The translations under genes were made by a program, and so were the position numbers. From Ichthyophis bannanicus (taxonomy: Eukaryota; Chordata; Amphibia; Gymnophiona; Ichthyophiidae): a stretch of DNA of 64,000 nt. The notes beneath the pieces were generated by a model that was not told where the DNA came from, ran no database searches, and worked only from the letters and a program-made list of their open reading frames with translations. This document shows positions 54,373 to 64,000 of the stretch, piece after piece (the stretch's first letter is position 1; each line of letters begins with the position of its first letter). The stretch is taken from positions 706,275,637 to 706,339,636 of the forward strand of contig CM066033.1 in assembly GCA_033557465.1 (NCBI GenBank), in the 5' to 3' direction.

Positions 54373-56262
54373 ACTTTCAGCTAGAGAACTTAGCCTTTCT
54401 GGCTCTCGTGGGACCAGAGCCTTCCACCATTCCAGGAAGGTTATGTCACTTTGCCCCCAGATGGGGGCAGATAACAGCAGAGCATTGGACACTTTCCATC
54501 ATAAAGGAGGGGTACAGGCTTCATTTTTCAAGCATGCTCTCTCCCACAATAATAAGGCAGTTCAATTCTCCGACACCTCTCATCAACCTCTTAGGTCAGG
54601 AGGTCATTATCCTTCTTGCCCAAGGTGCGATAGAATAAGTACCCATTCCTCATCAGGGTTCGGGGATTTACTCCCGCTATTTCCTTATCCCAAAGAAAAC
54701 AGGGGGATACAGACCTATCTTGACCTCAGAAAATTGAACAAATTCCTTGTCAAAGAGAAATTCAAGATGATTTCTCTCGGAACTCTGCTGCCATACCTTC
54801 AGAGTCAGGATTGGCTTCGTTCTCTAGATCTCAAGGATGCGTACACCCATGTTCTCATCCATCCAACTCACAGAAAGTTCCTTCGGTTCCTTTTTCAGGG
54901 AAAGCACTACCAATACAGGGTGCTTCCTTTTGGCCTGGCCTCAGCACCAAGGGTGTTCACGAAATGCATGGCTGTTGTAGCAGCATTTCTCCGCACTCTA
55001 GGGATATTCGTCTTCCCCTACTTAGACGACTGGCTCATTCGAGCCCCAACAGAGTCAGAGGCCAGGACGTCTCTATCCTGCACAATGCGTATCCTTCAGT
55101 ATTTGGGTCTGGTAATGAACATCCCAAAATCCAGTCTAACTCCCACTCAGTCTTTGGAGTTCATAGGAGCTTTGCTGGATACCAGAAAGGCAATGGCCTA
55201 CCTCCCCCAGGCCCGTTGTCTTCGCATGGTGCAGTTAGCTTCTCAAGCAGTGCTAAAGTCTCATCTCACTGCTCGAGAAATGTTACAACTACTAGGCCAC
55301 ATGGCATCCACCGTGCATGTGGTGCCCTATGCTCGCCTCCATATGAGGGCAGCCCAGTGGACTTTATCCACTTAATGGACCCAGGCATCAGGATGCCTGT
55401 CAGACAAAATAGCAACCACAAGTCACCTTATTTTGTCCCTCCAGTGGTGGAAGTCCACTCAAAACCTGTTGCTGGGGTCCCCTTTTCAACAACCTTTACC
55501 CCAAGCAACTCTCACAACAGATGCTTCTCCGATGGGTTGGGGAGCTCATCTGTAAGACCTCTCCACCCAAGGCCCCTGGTCTCCACAGGAGACTCATCTA
55601 CATATCATATCGAGTGTTCCATACCCTGCTCAGCTACAAGACAGTCCTCATTCATACGGACCATCAAGTAGCCATGTTCTATGTGAACAAGCAGGGGAGA
55701 ACAGGCTCTCTGTTGCTTTGCAATGAAGCTTTCCGACTATGGGCCCTCGCCAGAGAGCATCAGATTCATCTCCTGGCAGTGTATCTTCCAGGCATACAAA
55801 ACTCTTGGGCAGACAGACTCAGTCGAATTCTGCTTCCACACGAGTGGTCTCTGCATGCAGACCAGGTGACCAAGATTTTTCAAATTTGGGGACCCTCGGA
55901 CATAGACCTCTTTGCAAATCCATGGAATGCAGACTTCCCCGGTTCGGTTCCAGAATTCCGGCTCAGGGGGCTCAGGCCAGGGATGCTTTCCTCCTTTACT
56001 GGGGTCAAGAGTTCCTATATGCCTATCCACCCATTCCCCTAATTCCCAAAACCCTGTTCAAGCTTCAGAGAGACAGAGGCCATATGATTCTCATAGCTCC
56101 ACATTGGCCACGACAAGTGTGGTACCCTCTGCTTCTACATCTCTCTGAAGCTCCCTCCCTGGAGTTAGGGTCTGCTCCAGATCTCCTATCTCAGGAGGAC
56201 GGAATGTTATGGCATCCCAATACCCAGTCTCTGCATCTCAGGGCTTGGTTGCTGAAGGCCTA
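54373..56262 (+). pseudogene. DIRS RT/RNase H/methyltransferase-like (copy F)
   Basis: RT: SLDLKDAYTHVLIHPTHRKF, LPFGLASAPRVFTKCMAVVA, FVFPYLDDWLIRAPTESEAR with the catalytic YLDD. RNase H: IHTDHQVAMFYVNKQGRTGS, where DH replaces the usual DN, and QNSWADRLSRILLPHEW. Tail: YAYPPIPLIPKTLFKLQRDR, ILIAPHWPRQVWYPLLLHL. A stop near 54635, a frameshift near 54720, a stop near 55373 and a deletion in the RNase H region (about 55600-55615) break the frame. Confidence 0.85.
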
Positions 56263-57278
56263 GATCTCCATGATCTTAATCTCCCTCAGCAAGTAAAAGA
56301 TATTCTTTTTGCTTCCAGGAAACCTTCCACAAGACGATTTTATGCTTTCAAGTGGAAAAGGTTTACCATATGGTGTTCGCAAAAGGGTCTTAACCCCCTT
56401 GCGATACCTCTGGAATCATTTCTGGAATATCTCCTTCATTTATCCAATGCAGGACTTAAGACTAACTCAGTAAGGGTCCATTTGAGTGCTATTACAGCTT
56501 CCTTTAAGCCTCTAAATGGACAGCCTATTTCCTCTCATCCTCTTATAGCAAGATTTATGAGAGGCCTTCTTCTAACTAAGCCTCCCATTAGGCCACCACC
56601 GGTGGCATGGGACTTAAACCTGGTTCTTGGGCAGCTCATGAAGCCACCTTTCGAACCTTTAGCTACTACCTCCTTGAAATTCTTATTTCAATCACATCAA
56701 CACGTCGCATTAGTGAGTTGCAAGCGCTAGTAGCTAATCCACCTTATGCAAGGTTCCATCATGACAAGGTAGTCCTTAGGACTCATCCACACTTTATGCC
56801 AAAGGTGGTCTCGCCTTTTCATCTGAACCAAGCGGTCTACCTACCTGTGTTTTTTCCAAGGCCTCATGCATCAAATGCAGAGAGGAATCTTCATACCTTG
56901 GACTGTAAAAGAGCTTTAGCCTTTTACTTACAAAGAACACAGCAACATAGAAAGTCCTCTCAACTCTTTGTTGCTTTTGACCCTTCTCATTTGGGACTTC
57001 CAGTCTCCAAGAGAACACTGTCCAACTGGATTGCACAGTGAATTTCTTTTGCCTATCAGAGTAAGAACCTTCCTCTGGAGGGCCATGTCACAGCTCACAG
57101 TGTGAGAGCCATGGCAGCTTCAATGGCTCATCTACACTCTGTGTCTATCAACGACATCTGTCGAGCAGCCACCTGGGCCTCGGTTCATACCTTCACAGCC
57201 CATTACTGCTTGGACAAGGACTCCCACCGGGATGCCTTGTTTGGTCAGGCTGTTCTCCAACACCTGTTCCATACCTAA
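56200..57278 (+). pseudogene. DIRS tyrosine recombinase (copy F)
   Basis: VKDILFASRKPSTRRFYAFK, LKTNSVRVHLSAITASFKPL, then after a small deletion near 56690 (SWKVIFLIAVTSA in copy C becomes QSHQ) TRRISELQALVANPPYAR. A TGA at 57039-57041 interrupts before the H-x-x-R motif (HSVRAMAASMAHLHS) and HYCLDKDSHRDALFGQAVL. Three lesions in all. Confidence 0.83.
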
Positions 57279-57399
57279 TCAACTCCTACCCACTATCCCT
57301 GGTAGGATGCCAGAGATCCATGGGGGGGAAGTGGAGCCCTTGTCAGGGACACACAACTTCTGGGGTCTCTTCCTGGCATCTAAAGCTAGGGAGTCCCCA

Positions 57400-57767
57400 T
57401 ATGTGATGACTACATTCCTGCTTGTTCCTGGAGATAGCATAGTTACTCACCTGTAACAGGTGATCTCCGGGAACAGCAGGAATTTGGTTCTCACAACCCA
57501 CCCACCTCCCCTAGGAGTTGTATCTCTCTATCTCTTTCCCTTTCCCTCTCTCTCTCTTTGTCTCAGCTTTAAAACTCAACTGGAGAGAGGCAGTTGGGAA
57601 AGGCGGGAAGGCAGCACGCAGGCGCTGTGGGATGCTCCCAAAAGCTTTCTAATTGGAGGCTGGGGAGCATTCCCGCGCAGGCTCCGTCGGTACCGACGAT
57701 ACCCATATGTGAGGACTAAATTCCTGCTGTTCCCGGAGATCACCTGTTACAGGTGAGTAACTATGCT
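57400..57767. repeat. Right-end inverted repeats of DIRS F
   Basis: TTCCTGCTTGTTCCTGGAGATAGC (about 57414-57437) complements the left tip. GCATAGTTACTCACCTGTAA is repeated inverted at the outer end 57748-57767. The interval complements the element's first 160 bp. Confidence 0.8.
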
Positions 57768-57971
57768 TTCCTGGAGGAAAGGTCCATAAACCATTATTAA
57801 AAGGGACCCAGGCTATCTCTACTTGACCCAATAGAAGCATTGAGGAACCTGTTATTTTTTGGGGAGACAGCTAAGTACTTATGACCTAGATTGGCCACTG
57901 TTGGAAACAGGATACTGGGCTTGATGGACCTTGGTCTGACCCAGTATGGCATATCTTATGTTCTTATTAGG

Positions 57972-58988
57972 TAAATGGAGCTGACTCTGAGGACAAGGAA
58001 GTTACCAGTGGTGTCGCCCAGGGATCTGTCCTTGGTCTGATTCTTTTTAACACCTTTGTTAGTGATATAGCGGAAGGGCTGTTGGGTAAGGTTTGCCTTT
58101 TTGCAGATGATACCAAAATCTGCAATAAAGTAGACACCCAGGAAGGTATAGATAACATGAGGAGGGATCTAGCTAAGCTTGAAGAATGGTCTAGAATTTG
58201 GCAGCTGGGTTGTAATGTTAAAAAATGTAAGGTCATGCATTTGGGCTGCATCAATCCAAGGGAGCAATATAGTATAGGGGGTGAAGTACTTTTGTCCACT
58301 AAAGATGAGCGGGACCTAGGTGTGGATGTGTCTTATGATCTGAAAGTAGCTAAACAGGTAGAAAAGGTGATGGCAAAAGCTAGAAGGATGCTTGGGTGCA
58401 TACGGAGAGGAATGGCTAGCAGAAAAAAGGAGGTGATAGTGCCTCTGTATAAGTCTTTGGTGCGACCTCATTTGTTGTATCTTGTGTAATTCTGGAGACC
58501 GCACCTTCAAAAGGATATAAACAGGATGGAGTCAGTACAGATGGTGGCTACTAAAATGGTTATTGGTCTTCATTATAAAGCATATGAGGACAGACTTAGG
58601 GACCTTAATATGTACACCTTAGAGGAAAGGCGGGATAGAGGTGATATGATTGAGATGTTTAAATACATCCGTGGCATAAATGCACAGGTGGAGAGCCTCT
58701 TTCAGTTGAAAGCAAGTTCTGCTACGAGGGGGCATGGGATGAAGGTGAAGGGGGATAGATTCAGGAGTGATATGCGGAAATATTTCTTTATGGAAATAGT
58801 GGTGGATCCATGAAATAGTCTCCCAGTAGAGGTGGTAGAGATGAGGACAGTATCTGAATTCAAAAAAGCATGGGACAAACACAGAGGATCTCTAAAGGAA
58901 AAAAGGGGACTGTTGTAGTTGTTGATATGGAAGGACAGACTAGATAAGCCATGTGGTCTTTTTTGTCGTCATTTTTCTATGTTACTAT
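57972..58988 (+). pseudogene. CR1 reverse transcriptase fragment (older copy, part 2)
   Basis: The frame gives SGVAQGSVLGLILFNTF, KVCLFADDTKICNKVDTQEG with the catalytic FADD, KKCKVMHLGCINPREQYSIG, RRMLGCIRRGMASRKKEVIV and, after frameshifts, LEERRDRGDMIEMFKYIRGI and FRSDMRKYFFMEIVVDP. It ends with the TTTTTCTATG tail. It continues the fragment at 46061-46364. Confidence 0.82.
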
Positions 58989-59405
58989 AAAAATAAAAAG
59001 TGATAAGCACAGAGCAGTTTATAACACCAAAATAAAATTAGCTATGGTTCTCGCTTTTTTATTTTGCTCCTTGGAGGGTGATCACATGATATCTCCTAAT
59101 TTTTGCATTATATATCTTTATATTTAATAGCATGCCATTCCATTGTGTCGCTTCAGGAATCTGTATGTTTTACATTAGATTCCTAGCTACATAATTAAGC
59201 TGCCACAATTTTTACTGCACAAAAATACCATAGCCTGGATGTCTATTGCTTTCTTTATTCTTGGGGCAGGTATTATGAGTGGGGAGGCCCTTTCATTTTG
59301 GCTGCCAGGGGGAGTACGGGTGCCAACTCATCTTTTGCCTCAGGCGGCAGATTGTCTTGAGCCACCCCTGACTGAGATCTGTGAGTAAATACTACTTCCA
59401 AATCA
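58989..59405. other. Probable intron sequence
   Basis: AT-rich, with no frame. Around 59275-59375 a patch reading GCCTCAGGCGGCAGATTGTC and GAGCCACCCCTGACTGAG looks like an old dispersed repeat that I cannot place. By position it is likely intron of the serine protease gene. Confidence 0.45.
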
Positions 59406-59672
59406 TCCTGCTAAACCAGTCCAGGTGAGTGGGTTGTGTTCCCCTACCAACATTGTACATAGTTATGGTTCTTTGTTCTGTTGACTCTTGAAGTTGTGTG
59501 TGGTCAGGGGTTCTTGACCATCGCTTGGGTACGAATACTGGAGTGTGATCCCTAGTTCCATCAGTGAAAATAGCAGGATGAGGTCATAAAGAAACCTCTG
59601 GATTTTTCTTCTCTGTCTCTACCTCTGCTGGTAGGGGAACACAACCTACTTGTATGGTCTGGTCTAGCAGGA
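59406..59672. repeat. Element with 44-bp inverted ends
   Basis: The left arm 59406-59449 (TCCTGCTAAACCAGTCCAGG ... TCCCCTACCA) and the right arm 59629-59672 (TGGTAGGGGAACACAACC ... GTCTAGCAGGA) are imperfect inverted copies. No coding capacity. The plan (hairpin arms, T/C-rich internal part) resembles the right end of DIRS elements and also a miniature inverted-repeat element; I cannot decide between them. Confidence 0.6.
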
Positions 59673-59675
59673 CTC

Positions 59676-60016
59676 CTGAAAGGACATTATCTGGTAAGTA
59701 AAATGTCACCTTCAGTTGTTCTCATTCTGATTAGTTGCTATTACTGGCACTGATAAGACCAGGATCGGGCACCTCAGTAGCTGCTTCTGCATTACTAGAT
59801 AAATTAGGTCCAGAGAAAACAAAATCCTTAAAGAAAATGGGTGAAGCAGGATGGGAGACTCTGTCCTTCTGTCCTTTGGCCCTGCTCCCACCCCCTGTTC
59901 AAGTAATACTGCACAGTGCCACTTACAAAAATGTTGAAGAGGACAGGTGCTATTACTGATCCTTTTTGAATCCTTCACCTTATCTGATTTTAATCGCCAA
60001 ATGTATTTTCTTTCAG
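59676..60016. other. Intron upstream of protease exon
   Basis: No coding frame. It ends in a pyrimidine-rich tract and ATGTATTTTCTTTCAG (60001-60016), a good 3' splice site. Confidence 0.6.
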
Positions 60017-60282
60017 GAATCCTGAAAATTGGAGGGCTGTGTTTGGACTTCATAACATGTTATATCTCACTCATGCAACTGAAGAACGACTGATTAATGA
60101 TATAATTATTAATCGAAATTACATAGAAGAAACAATGGATAACGATATAGCATTACTTGAATTGACAAAGCCTGTAGAATTCAATGATTATATCCAGCCC
60201 ATCTGCTTGCCAAATAAGACTATAGCATTAATGGATTTGTCAGAATGCTTTATAACTGGCTGGGGAACAACGTCGCATGGTG
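60017..60282 (+). CDS. Exon of a chymotrypsin-family (S1) serine protease
   Basis: A 266-bp exon bounded by TTTCAG and GTAAGC. After one base of a split codon it reads NPENWRAVFGLHNMLYLTHA, then MDNDIALLELTKPVEFNDYI, QPICLPNKT and CFITGWGTTSHGG. DNDIALL contains the catalytic Asp of the His-Asp-Ser triad; PICLP and C-F-I-T-G-W-G are signature strand motifs. The exon has no stop and both junctions leave split codons, as in the matching exon of TMPRSS, acrosin-like and related trypsin-like proteases. The His and Ser exons are not visible here; they probably lie beyond transposon-filled introns. It is the only clear host coding sequence in the window. Which protease it is cannot be told from one exon. 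Confidence 0.85.
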
Positions 60283-60443
60283 GTAAGCATTTGTATAAAC
60301 TTGATAGTCAGAACATTTAGGGTGTGATTCACTGTTTACTCCTGTGTGCAATGTTTGTGTTAAATGAAACATTACATGGGTGAAAATATTTTGGCTTTTT
60401 GAGTATGTAAAGGCTTCATACACGCTGTAAACGGGGGTGCTTG
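60283..60443. other. Start of the downstream intron
   Basis: It begins GTAAGCATTTG after the exon. No further coding sequence is seen before the next repeat. Confidence 0.5.
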
Positions 60444-60788
60444 TTGTGAAAGTTCCACAATCTTGGCAAGGACATGAATTTACTTGACTTGCAAAGGATT
60501 GTGGGTCTTGTAGTTCAATCACACAAAACTAGCCGTTTAACAAGAATAAAGAATTGTAGTTGCTCGAGTGTAAAGCAGAAAACAGATTTTATTTATGGGG
60601 TGTTATTCCCTCACACAGATATGCTTGGTAACATCAACAGGATAATTTCTTCAGGAGTTTTATTCAGGAAACAAAACAAGACAACTAAATTACTTATGCA
60701 ACAACTTAGTAAAGACCTTGATGGAACAGAAAAGGTCTTTCTTCTAGCCCCTGCTAATAAACTTTCTTAGCAGTGCTGGAACGAAAAA
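60444..60788 (-). mobile_element. Possible fifth LTR of the same family, cut by DIRS G
   Basis: It starts TGTGAAAGTTCCACAATC and contains ATTGTGGGTCTTGTAGTTC (the inverse of the ACTACA...CCCA tail of LTR-B and LTR-D), TTTTATTTA (a minus-strand AATAAA) and AATAAACTTTCTT, which also occurs in LTR-C at about 34165-34178. The other edge and the coding part would lie beyond DIRS G, outside the window. Confidence 0.4.
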
Positions 60789-61190
60789 TTCTCCAGGACC
60801 AAGCAGGAAGTCAGTCCTCACTTATGGGTGACGTCGGCGCCGACTGAGCCCTCGCGGAGCAATTTCCCCAGCTTTCAAAGAAAGCCTTTGGGAATTGCAG
60901 CGCGCATGCGCGGTCCCCTTCCCGCCCAAGGGTGCCATCTTGCTCAGTCGTCTTTTTTCCGCGGAGCCCTACAGACGTAGTTTGTGATTACCGCTGAAAA
61001 AGTTGATTTTTTTTCGTTCTGTTTTTCTCGGTTCGACGCCGTGTCCTTTTCCCGCCCGGCCTCGATACTCCGGTGTCGAGTCCGTTCACTATTTTTCGGT
61101 TTTTGTCCTTCGTGACTGGCGTTCCCGCCACTTTTTTCTTTTTCTCTGGCAGCACGGTCTTTTGACCTCGCAGGGGCCCTTTTTTCCCCG

Positions 61191-63045
61191 ATGGCTGCCA
61201 GCGGGTTTAAAAAGTGTGATCGGTGTACGAGGCTTATGTCTCTTACTGACACACACGACTGCTGCCTCGGACCCAATCATGACCCGATGATTTGTGGTCC
61301 GTGTACCAAAATGTCCTCGAAGGCGTTGAGGAGTTGGCAGTCTCAAAAGGAGCGAATCTTCTCTGACTCCGCGTCCGGCCGGGCCCCGACCTCGTCAGAG
61401 GCTTCGACGTCTCGTGTCTCCAGCCCCGAGCGTCGTCAGAGCTCCTCTGAGCGGGGGTCTCCCGCCCGGGAACATCGTCGGAAGAAGAAACCCGCGAGGG
61501 CGTCATCGGAGGACGCTCCTGGTCCCTCGAGGGCCAGGTCGCATAGCCCCGATAGCCGCCCCGGGTCCTCTGAGTCGGAGAGGCCTTCGAAGCATCCTCG
61601 TCTCGAAGTGGAGTCTCCTGGACACGTGAGTACTGTAGTCCTCGTGGACTCGCCTCCGAAGGAGCCGCTGTCGGGGCCCGAGTCGGGGGCTGCTGGGTCT
61701 CCTGAGCTTGGACTCAGGTTGACGGCCTTGGAGAGCAGTTTCGCTGCCTTCATGGACCAGCAGCGGGCATTGATCGCTGGCCTCGCCGGTGCATCTGCCC
61801 CGACCACCGGGACGTCGACGTCCAAGTCGACCCCAGAGGCCGAGCCGATCCTCGAGTCCATGCGGGCTCGAGTCGATCCTCAGCCACGGTCGGGCGGAGG
61901 TCCTCGGCGGCCGCCCGCACAGAGCCGCTCGATTCCTCCACGGAGGAGTCGGGCTGGGACACGGAGGACGACGAGTCACCCGGTTCTTTTCAGACTCGGT
62001 GCGTCCCCTCTGACTCGCCCGAGTCTGAGCCTCGGAGACGGTCCCCCCCAGAGGATACCCGGTTCTCGGACTTCGTGAGGGATATGGGCAAGGCTTTGGC
62101 CTTCCCCGCGGATCCCGAGGAGGAGCCTCAAGCCAAAGAGCTCGAGGCCCTCCAGTATGACTCTCCTCCGAAGGAGGCCTTTACTGTACTGGTTCCTCCG
62201 ATGCTGAAAAGACTTCTCTTCCGCATGTGGGAGAGCCCAGCATCGACGCCGGTGTTAAGCAAGCGGGTCGATTCCATGTATCGAGTCCGCAAGAGCCCCG
62301 GGTTCCAGAAGGCACAACTACCGCACCATTCCATGGTGGTGGAATCGGCCATGCATCGACTCAAGAGTCAAAAGATGCACTCCTCGGTGCCTCCCGGCAA
62401 GGAGGCCCGGAACCTGGATGTCCTCAGTAGGAAGTGCTTCCAGGGCTCTATGCTTGCTTGTCGAGTCCAGACATACCAGCTCTACATGGGCATGTATCTC
62501 CGAGACCTGGCAAAGGAAATTGCCGGGTTCTCTGCTGGTCTCTCCGAGGAACCTTTGCAGAGGGTCCAGGCCTTGTCCACTGGTATTCGAGAGTGCTCGA
62601 AGTTTATTTCTCGAGCAGCCTACGATGGCTTCGAAGCATCGGCTCAAGTAGGCGGGGCCGGCATCGGTGCCCGCCGACAAGCTTGGCTTCAGTCATCCGA
62701 CCTCGAGCCATGGGTGCAGGACAAGTTGGTCGATGTCCCCTGCAGAGGTGAAAACCTCTTTGGCAAGCCCATGGCTGAAAAGGCTGCACAACTCGAGACC
62801 GAGACTCTAACCAGGACTCGCCTGTCCAGAAAGACCTCTGCCCCTTCACAGAAGAGGAAGGGCTTGGGGAAAAAGCCCTTTTACCCGAGGAAGTCTCTGC
62901 CTATAAACAACACCACCCACAATATCAAGCCTCAGCAGCTCCCCATCAGGGTCAGCAGGCTAAGGGACAGGGTAATGGGTCCCGCAGGTAGAAGGCCCCC
63001 AAGCCCACTACACCGGCCCCTGCTCAGCAGGGTGGGGGGTTTTGA
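61191..63045 (+). pseudogene. DIRS gag (copy G)
   Basis: ATG 61191 (MAASGFKKCDRCTRLMSL). The Cys/His motif has lost three residues including one Cys (DTHDCCLGPNH; copy E has DCCLRCLGPDH) but keeps CGPC. A frameshift near 61880-61930 moves the reading to 62075-63045. Conserved block: KSPGFQKAQLPHHSMVVESA, GSMLACRVQTYQLYMGMYLR, RQAWLQSSDLEPWVQDKL. A TAG-containing or frame-altering change occurs near 62990, in PAGRRPP. The tail ends QQGGGF-like. Only a few lesions in all. Confidence 0.83.
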
Positions 63046-64000
63046 CTCCGTAAGCATAGCCTCTTCCCCCCGCTGGCTTCTCTCAGCACGGGAGGCCGGC
63101 TGGCCCACTTTGCCCACAGGTGGTCAGCCATAACATCAGATACCTGGGTGCTTCAGGTAGTTCAAGAGGGCTACCTTTTGCATTTTCACCAAGTACCTCC
63201 CTCCTACTTTCCAGGGGAGCCTCCAAGACCCCCTCTGCACAGGGACTTACTCCTTCAGGAGTTGACAAGTCTTCTTCAGGAACAGGCTGTGGAAACAGTG
63301 CCCCACCACCTGAGAGGTCACGGCTTTTATTCCAGGTACTTTCTGATACCAAAAAGAACAGGAGGCCTCAGGCCCATCCTAGACTTGCGCAACCTCAACA
63401 AGTTCCTGCAAAGTTCAAGATGCTTACCCTTGGAATCCTGCTGCCCTACCTCCAGCAGGGAGATTGGCTATGCTCCTTGGATCAAAAGGATGCTTATACT
63501 CACATCCTTATCCATCCGGACCACAGACAATATCTACGATTTGTTGTGGCAGGAAATCATTATCAATACAGGGTACTGCCCTTTGGCCTGTCCTCCGCTC
63601 CCAGGCTATTCACCAAATGCCTGGCAGTGGTGGCAGCCTTCCTGAGGCTTCAAGGCCTCTTTGTCTTTCCCTACCTGGATGACTGGCTCATCCGGACACA
63701 GTCTTCCCTGGAGGTCACTCAGGCCACTCATCGCACTGTGGCTCTGCTTCAGCACTTGGGGTTTGTCATAAACTTCGCAAAGTCCACTTTGCTCCCCTCT
63801 CAGGATCTGGAATTCATAGGAGCACGGTTGGACACTCTGCAAGCTCGTGCCTTCTTGCCTGTGGAACGGGCCAACCGGCTCAGAGCTCTGGCCAGCAGGT
63901 TTCACAGCACTTCCCTGGTCTCGGCCAGGCAATTCCTGCAGCTGCTCGGCCATATGGCTTCCACGGTCCATGTCACTCTGAATGCCCGTCTACATATGAG
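63046..64000 (+). pseudogene. DIRS RT, N-terminal part (copy G)
   Basis: LHFHQVPPSYFPGEPPRPPL, FYSRYFLIPKRTGGLRPILD, then a short deletion after NLNKFLQ (near 63407) shifts the frame. The next blocks read SLDQKDAYTHILIHPDHRQY, with Gln for the usual Leu, and FVFPYLDDWLIRTQSS with an intact YLDD. It ends at the window edge inside the RT-RNase H connection. Confidence 0.85.

Larger units (their letters stand above)
50857..57767 (+). mobile_element. DIRS copy F, split by an ORF1-only retroposon
   Basis: It runs from ATCTCCAGGAACAAGCAGG to GAGTAACTATGCT inside the CR1. Gag, pol and recombinase are all recognisable. It is close to copy C (subfamily 1). About 1.3 kb in the gag tail is a later ORF1-only L1-like insertion. 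Palindromes GTCGGTACCGAC occur at 50901-50912 and 57686-57697. Confidence 0.92.
46365..57968 (+). mobile_element. CR1 LINE, nearly full length, split by DIRS F
   Basis: Its own parts are 46365-50856 and 57768-57968. It has a leader of about 600 bp, ORF1, ORF2 and the classical CR1 3' end (GGCTTGATGGACCTTGGTC, CAGTATGGCATATCTTATG, TTCTTATT). DIRS F inserted near the end of ORF2 between GACAAG and TTCCTGG; removing it restores FKKGLDKFLEE. Full-length CR1 copies are rare because most are 5'-truncated. Confidence 0.85.
46010..58988 (+). mobile_element. Older CR1 LINE fragment hosting a nested stack
   Basis: Its own parts are 46010-46364 and 57969-58988. Joined, they give a continuous CR1 RT: ENYRPVSLT to FDTVPHRRLINKLS to AWIRNWLCGRRKRVQ, then VNGADSEDKEVTSGVAQGSV, FADDTKICNKV and the end of ORF2 with the tail TTTTTCTATG. 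A nearly full-length CR1 inserted at CAGG/TAAATGG. Confidence 0.8.
60790..64000 (+). mobile_element. DIRS copy G, cut by the window end
   Basis: The left tip TTCTCCAGGACCAAGCAGG puts it in subfamily 2 with D and E. The left end carries GTCGGCGCCGAC. Gag and about half of pol are inside the window; the recombinase is not. It lies downstream of, and presumably in an intron after, the protease exon. Confidence 0.92.

Noticed and set aside
1..64000. tRNA, rRNA, CRISPR or bacterial operon features
   Set aside because: None seen; splice sites, LINE tails and hAT duplications all indicate vertebrate nuclear DNA.

Overview
The window is vertebrate nuclear DNA made almost entirely of nested transposable elements. 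The element mix (many DIRS tyrosine-recombinase retrotransposons, CR1 and L2-like LINEs, L1/Tx1-like LINEs, hAT miniature elements, a Penelope-like fragment) and one spliced trypsin-like exon suggest an amphibian, perhaps a caecilian, although turtles and lepidosaurs also carry these families. No bacterial operon, rRNA, tRNA or CRISPR array is visible. Layout: 1-7964 is the 3' end of DIRS copy A, split by a hAT miniature element (295-7431) that itself holds a GC-rich gag-only DIRS (copy B, 452-5604) and a complete ORF1-only L1-like retroposon (5771-7370). 7965-13593 is DIRS copy C, joined end to end to copy A. 13594-18683 is a decayed L1/Tx1-like LINE holding a solo-LTR-like element (LTR-A) and a CR1 piece. 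LTR-B lies at 19359-20894, degenerate DIRS D at 20936-26569 and the best preserved DIRS (E, with open RT/RNaseH and recombinase frames) at 27718-33461. LTR-C is at 33919-35461 and a Penelope-like piece at 36777-37250. 37329-45487 is a CR1 fragment hit by two L2-like LINEs, one of which contains LTR-D (40170-41736). 46010-58988 is a five-level nest: old CR1, nearly full-length CR1, DIRS F, an ORF1-only L1-like fragment, and a hAT miniature element. 60017-60282 is one exon of a host S1 serine protease, and DIRS G runs from 60790 off the end. The most unusual content is a family of four 1.3-1.6 kb elements (LTR-A to LTR-D). Each begins TG and ends CA, is flanked by an exact 4-bp target duplication (ATAG, GTTT, ATAT, CCAT) and has AATAAA towards its 3' end. 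Each carries a long basic, Ser/Arg/Glu-rich reading frame that is already open at the element's first codon (TGT) and ends with a conserved M(D/E)CS-x-C tail, decayed to MDCSLL in LTR-A. No initiator Met is shared near the 5' edge. This is what solo LTRs would look like if, in the complete element, a protein-coding frame ran from the internal region into the 3' LTR. The complete element is not in this window. Other notable points are ORF1-only L1-like retroposons in two divergent copies, a gag-only DIRS with a tandemly expanded gag, conserved 12-bp palindromes in the DIRS ends and related ones in gag, head-to-tail DIRS integration, and all seven DIRS copies on the plus strand. The elements are parasitic and do not form a cooperating gene set; the protease exon is the only host coding sequence recognised.
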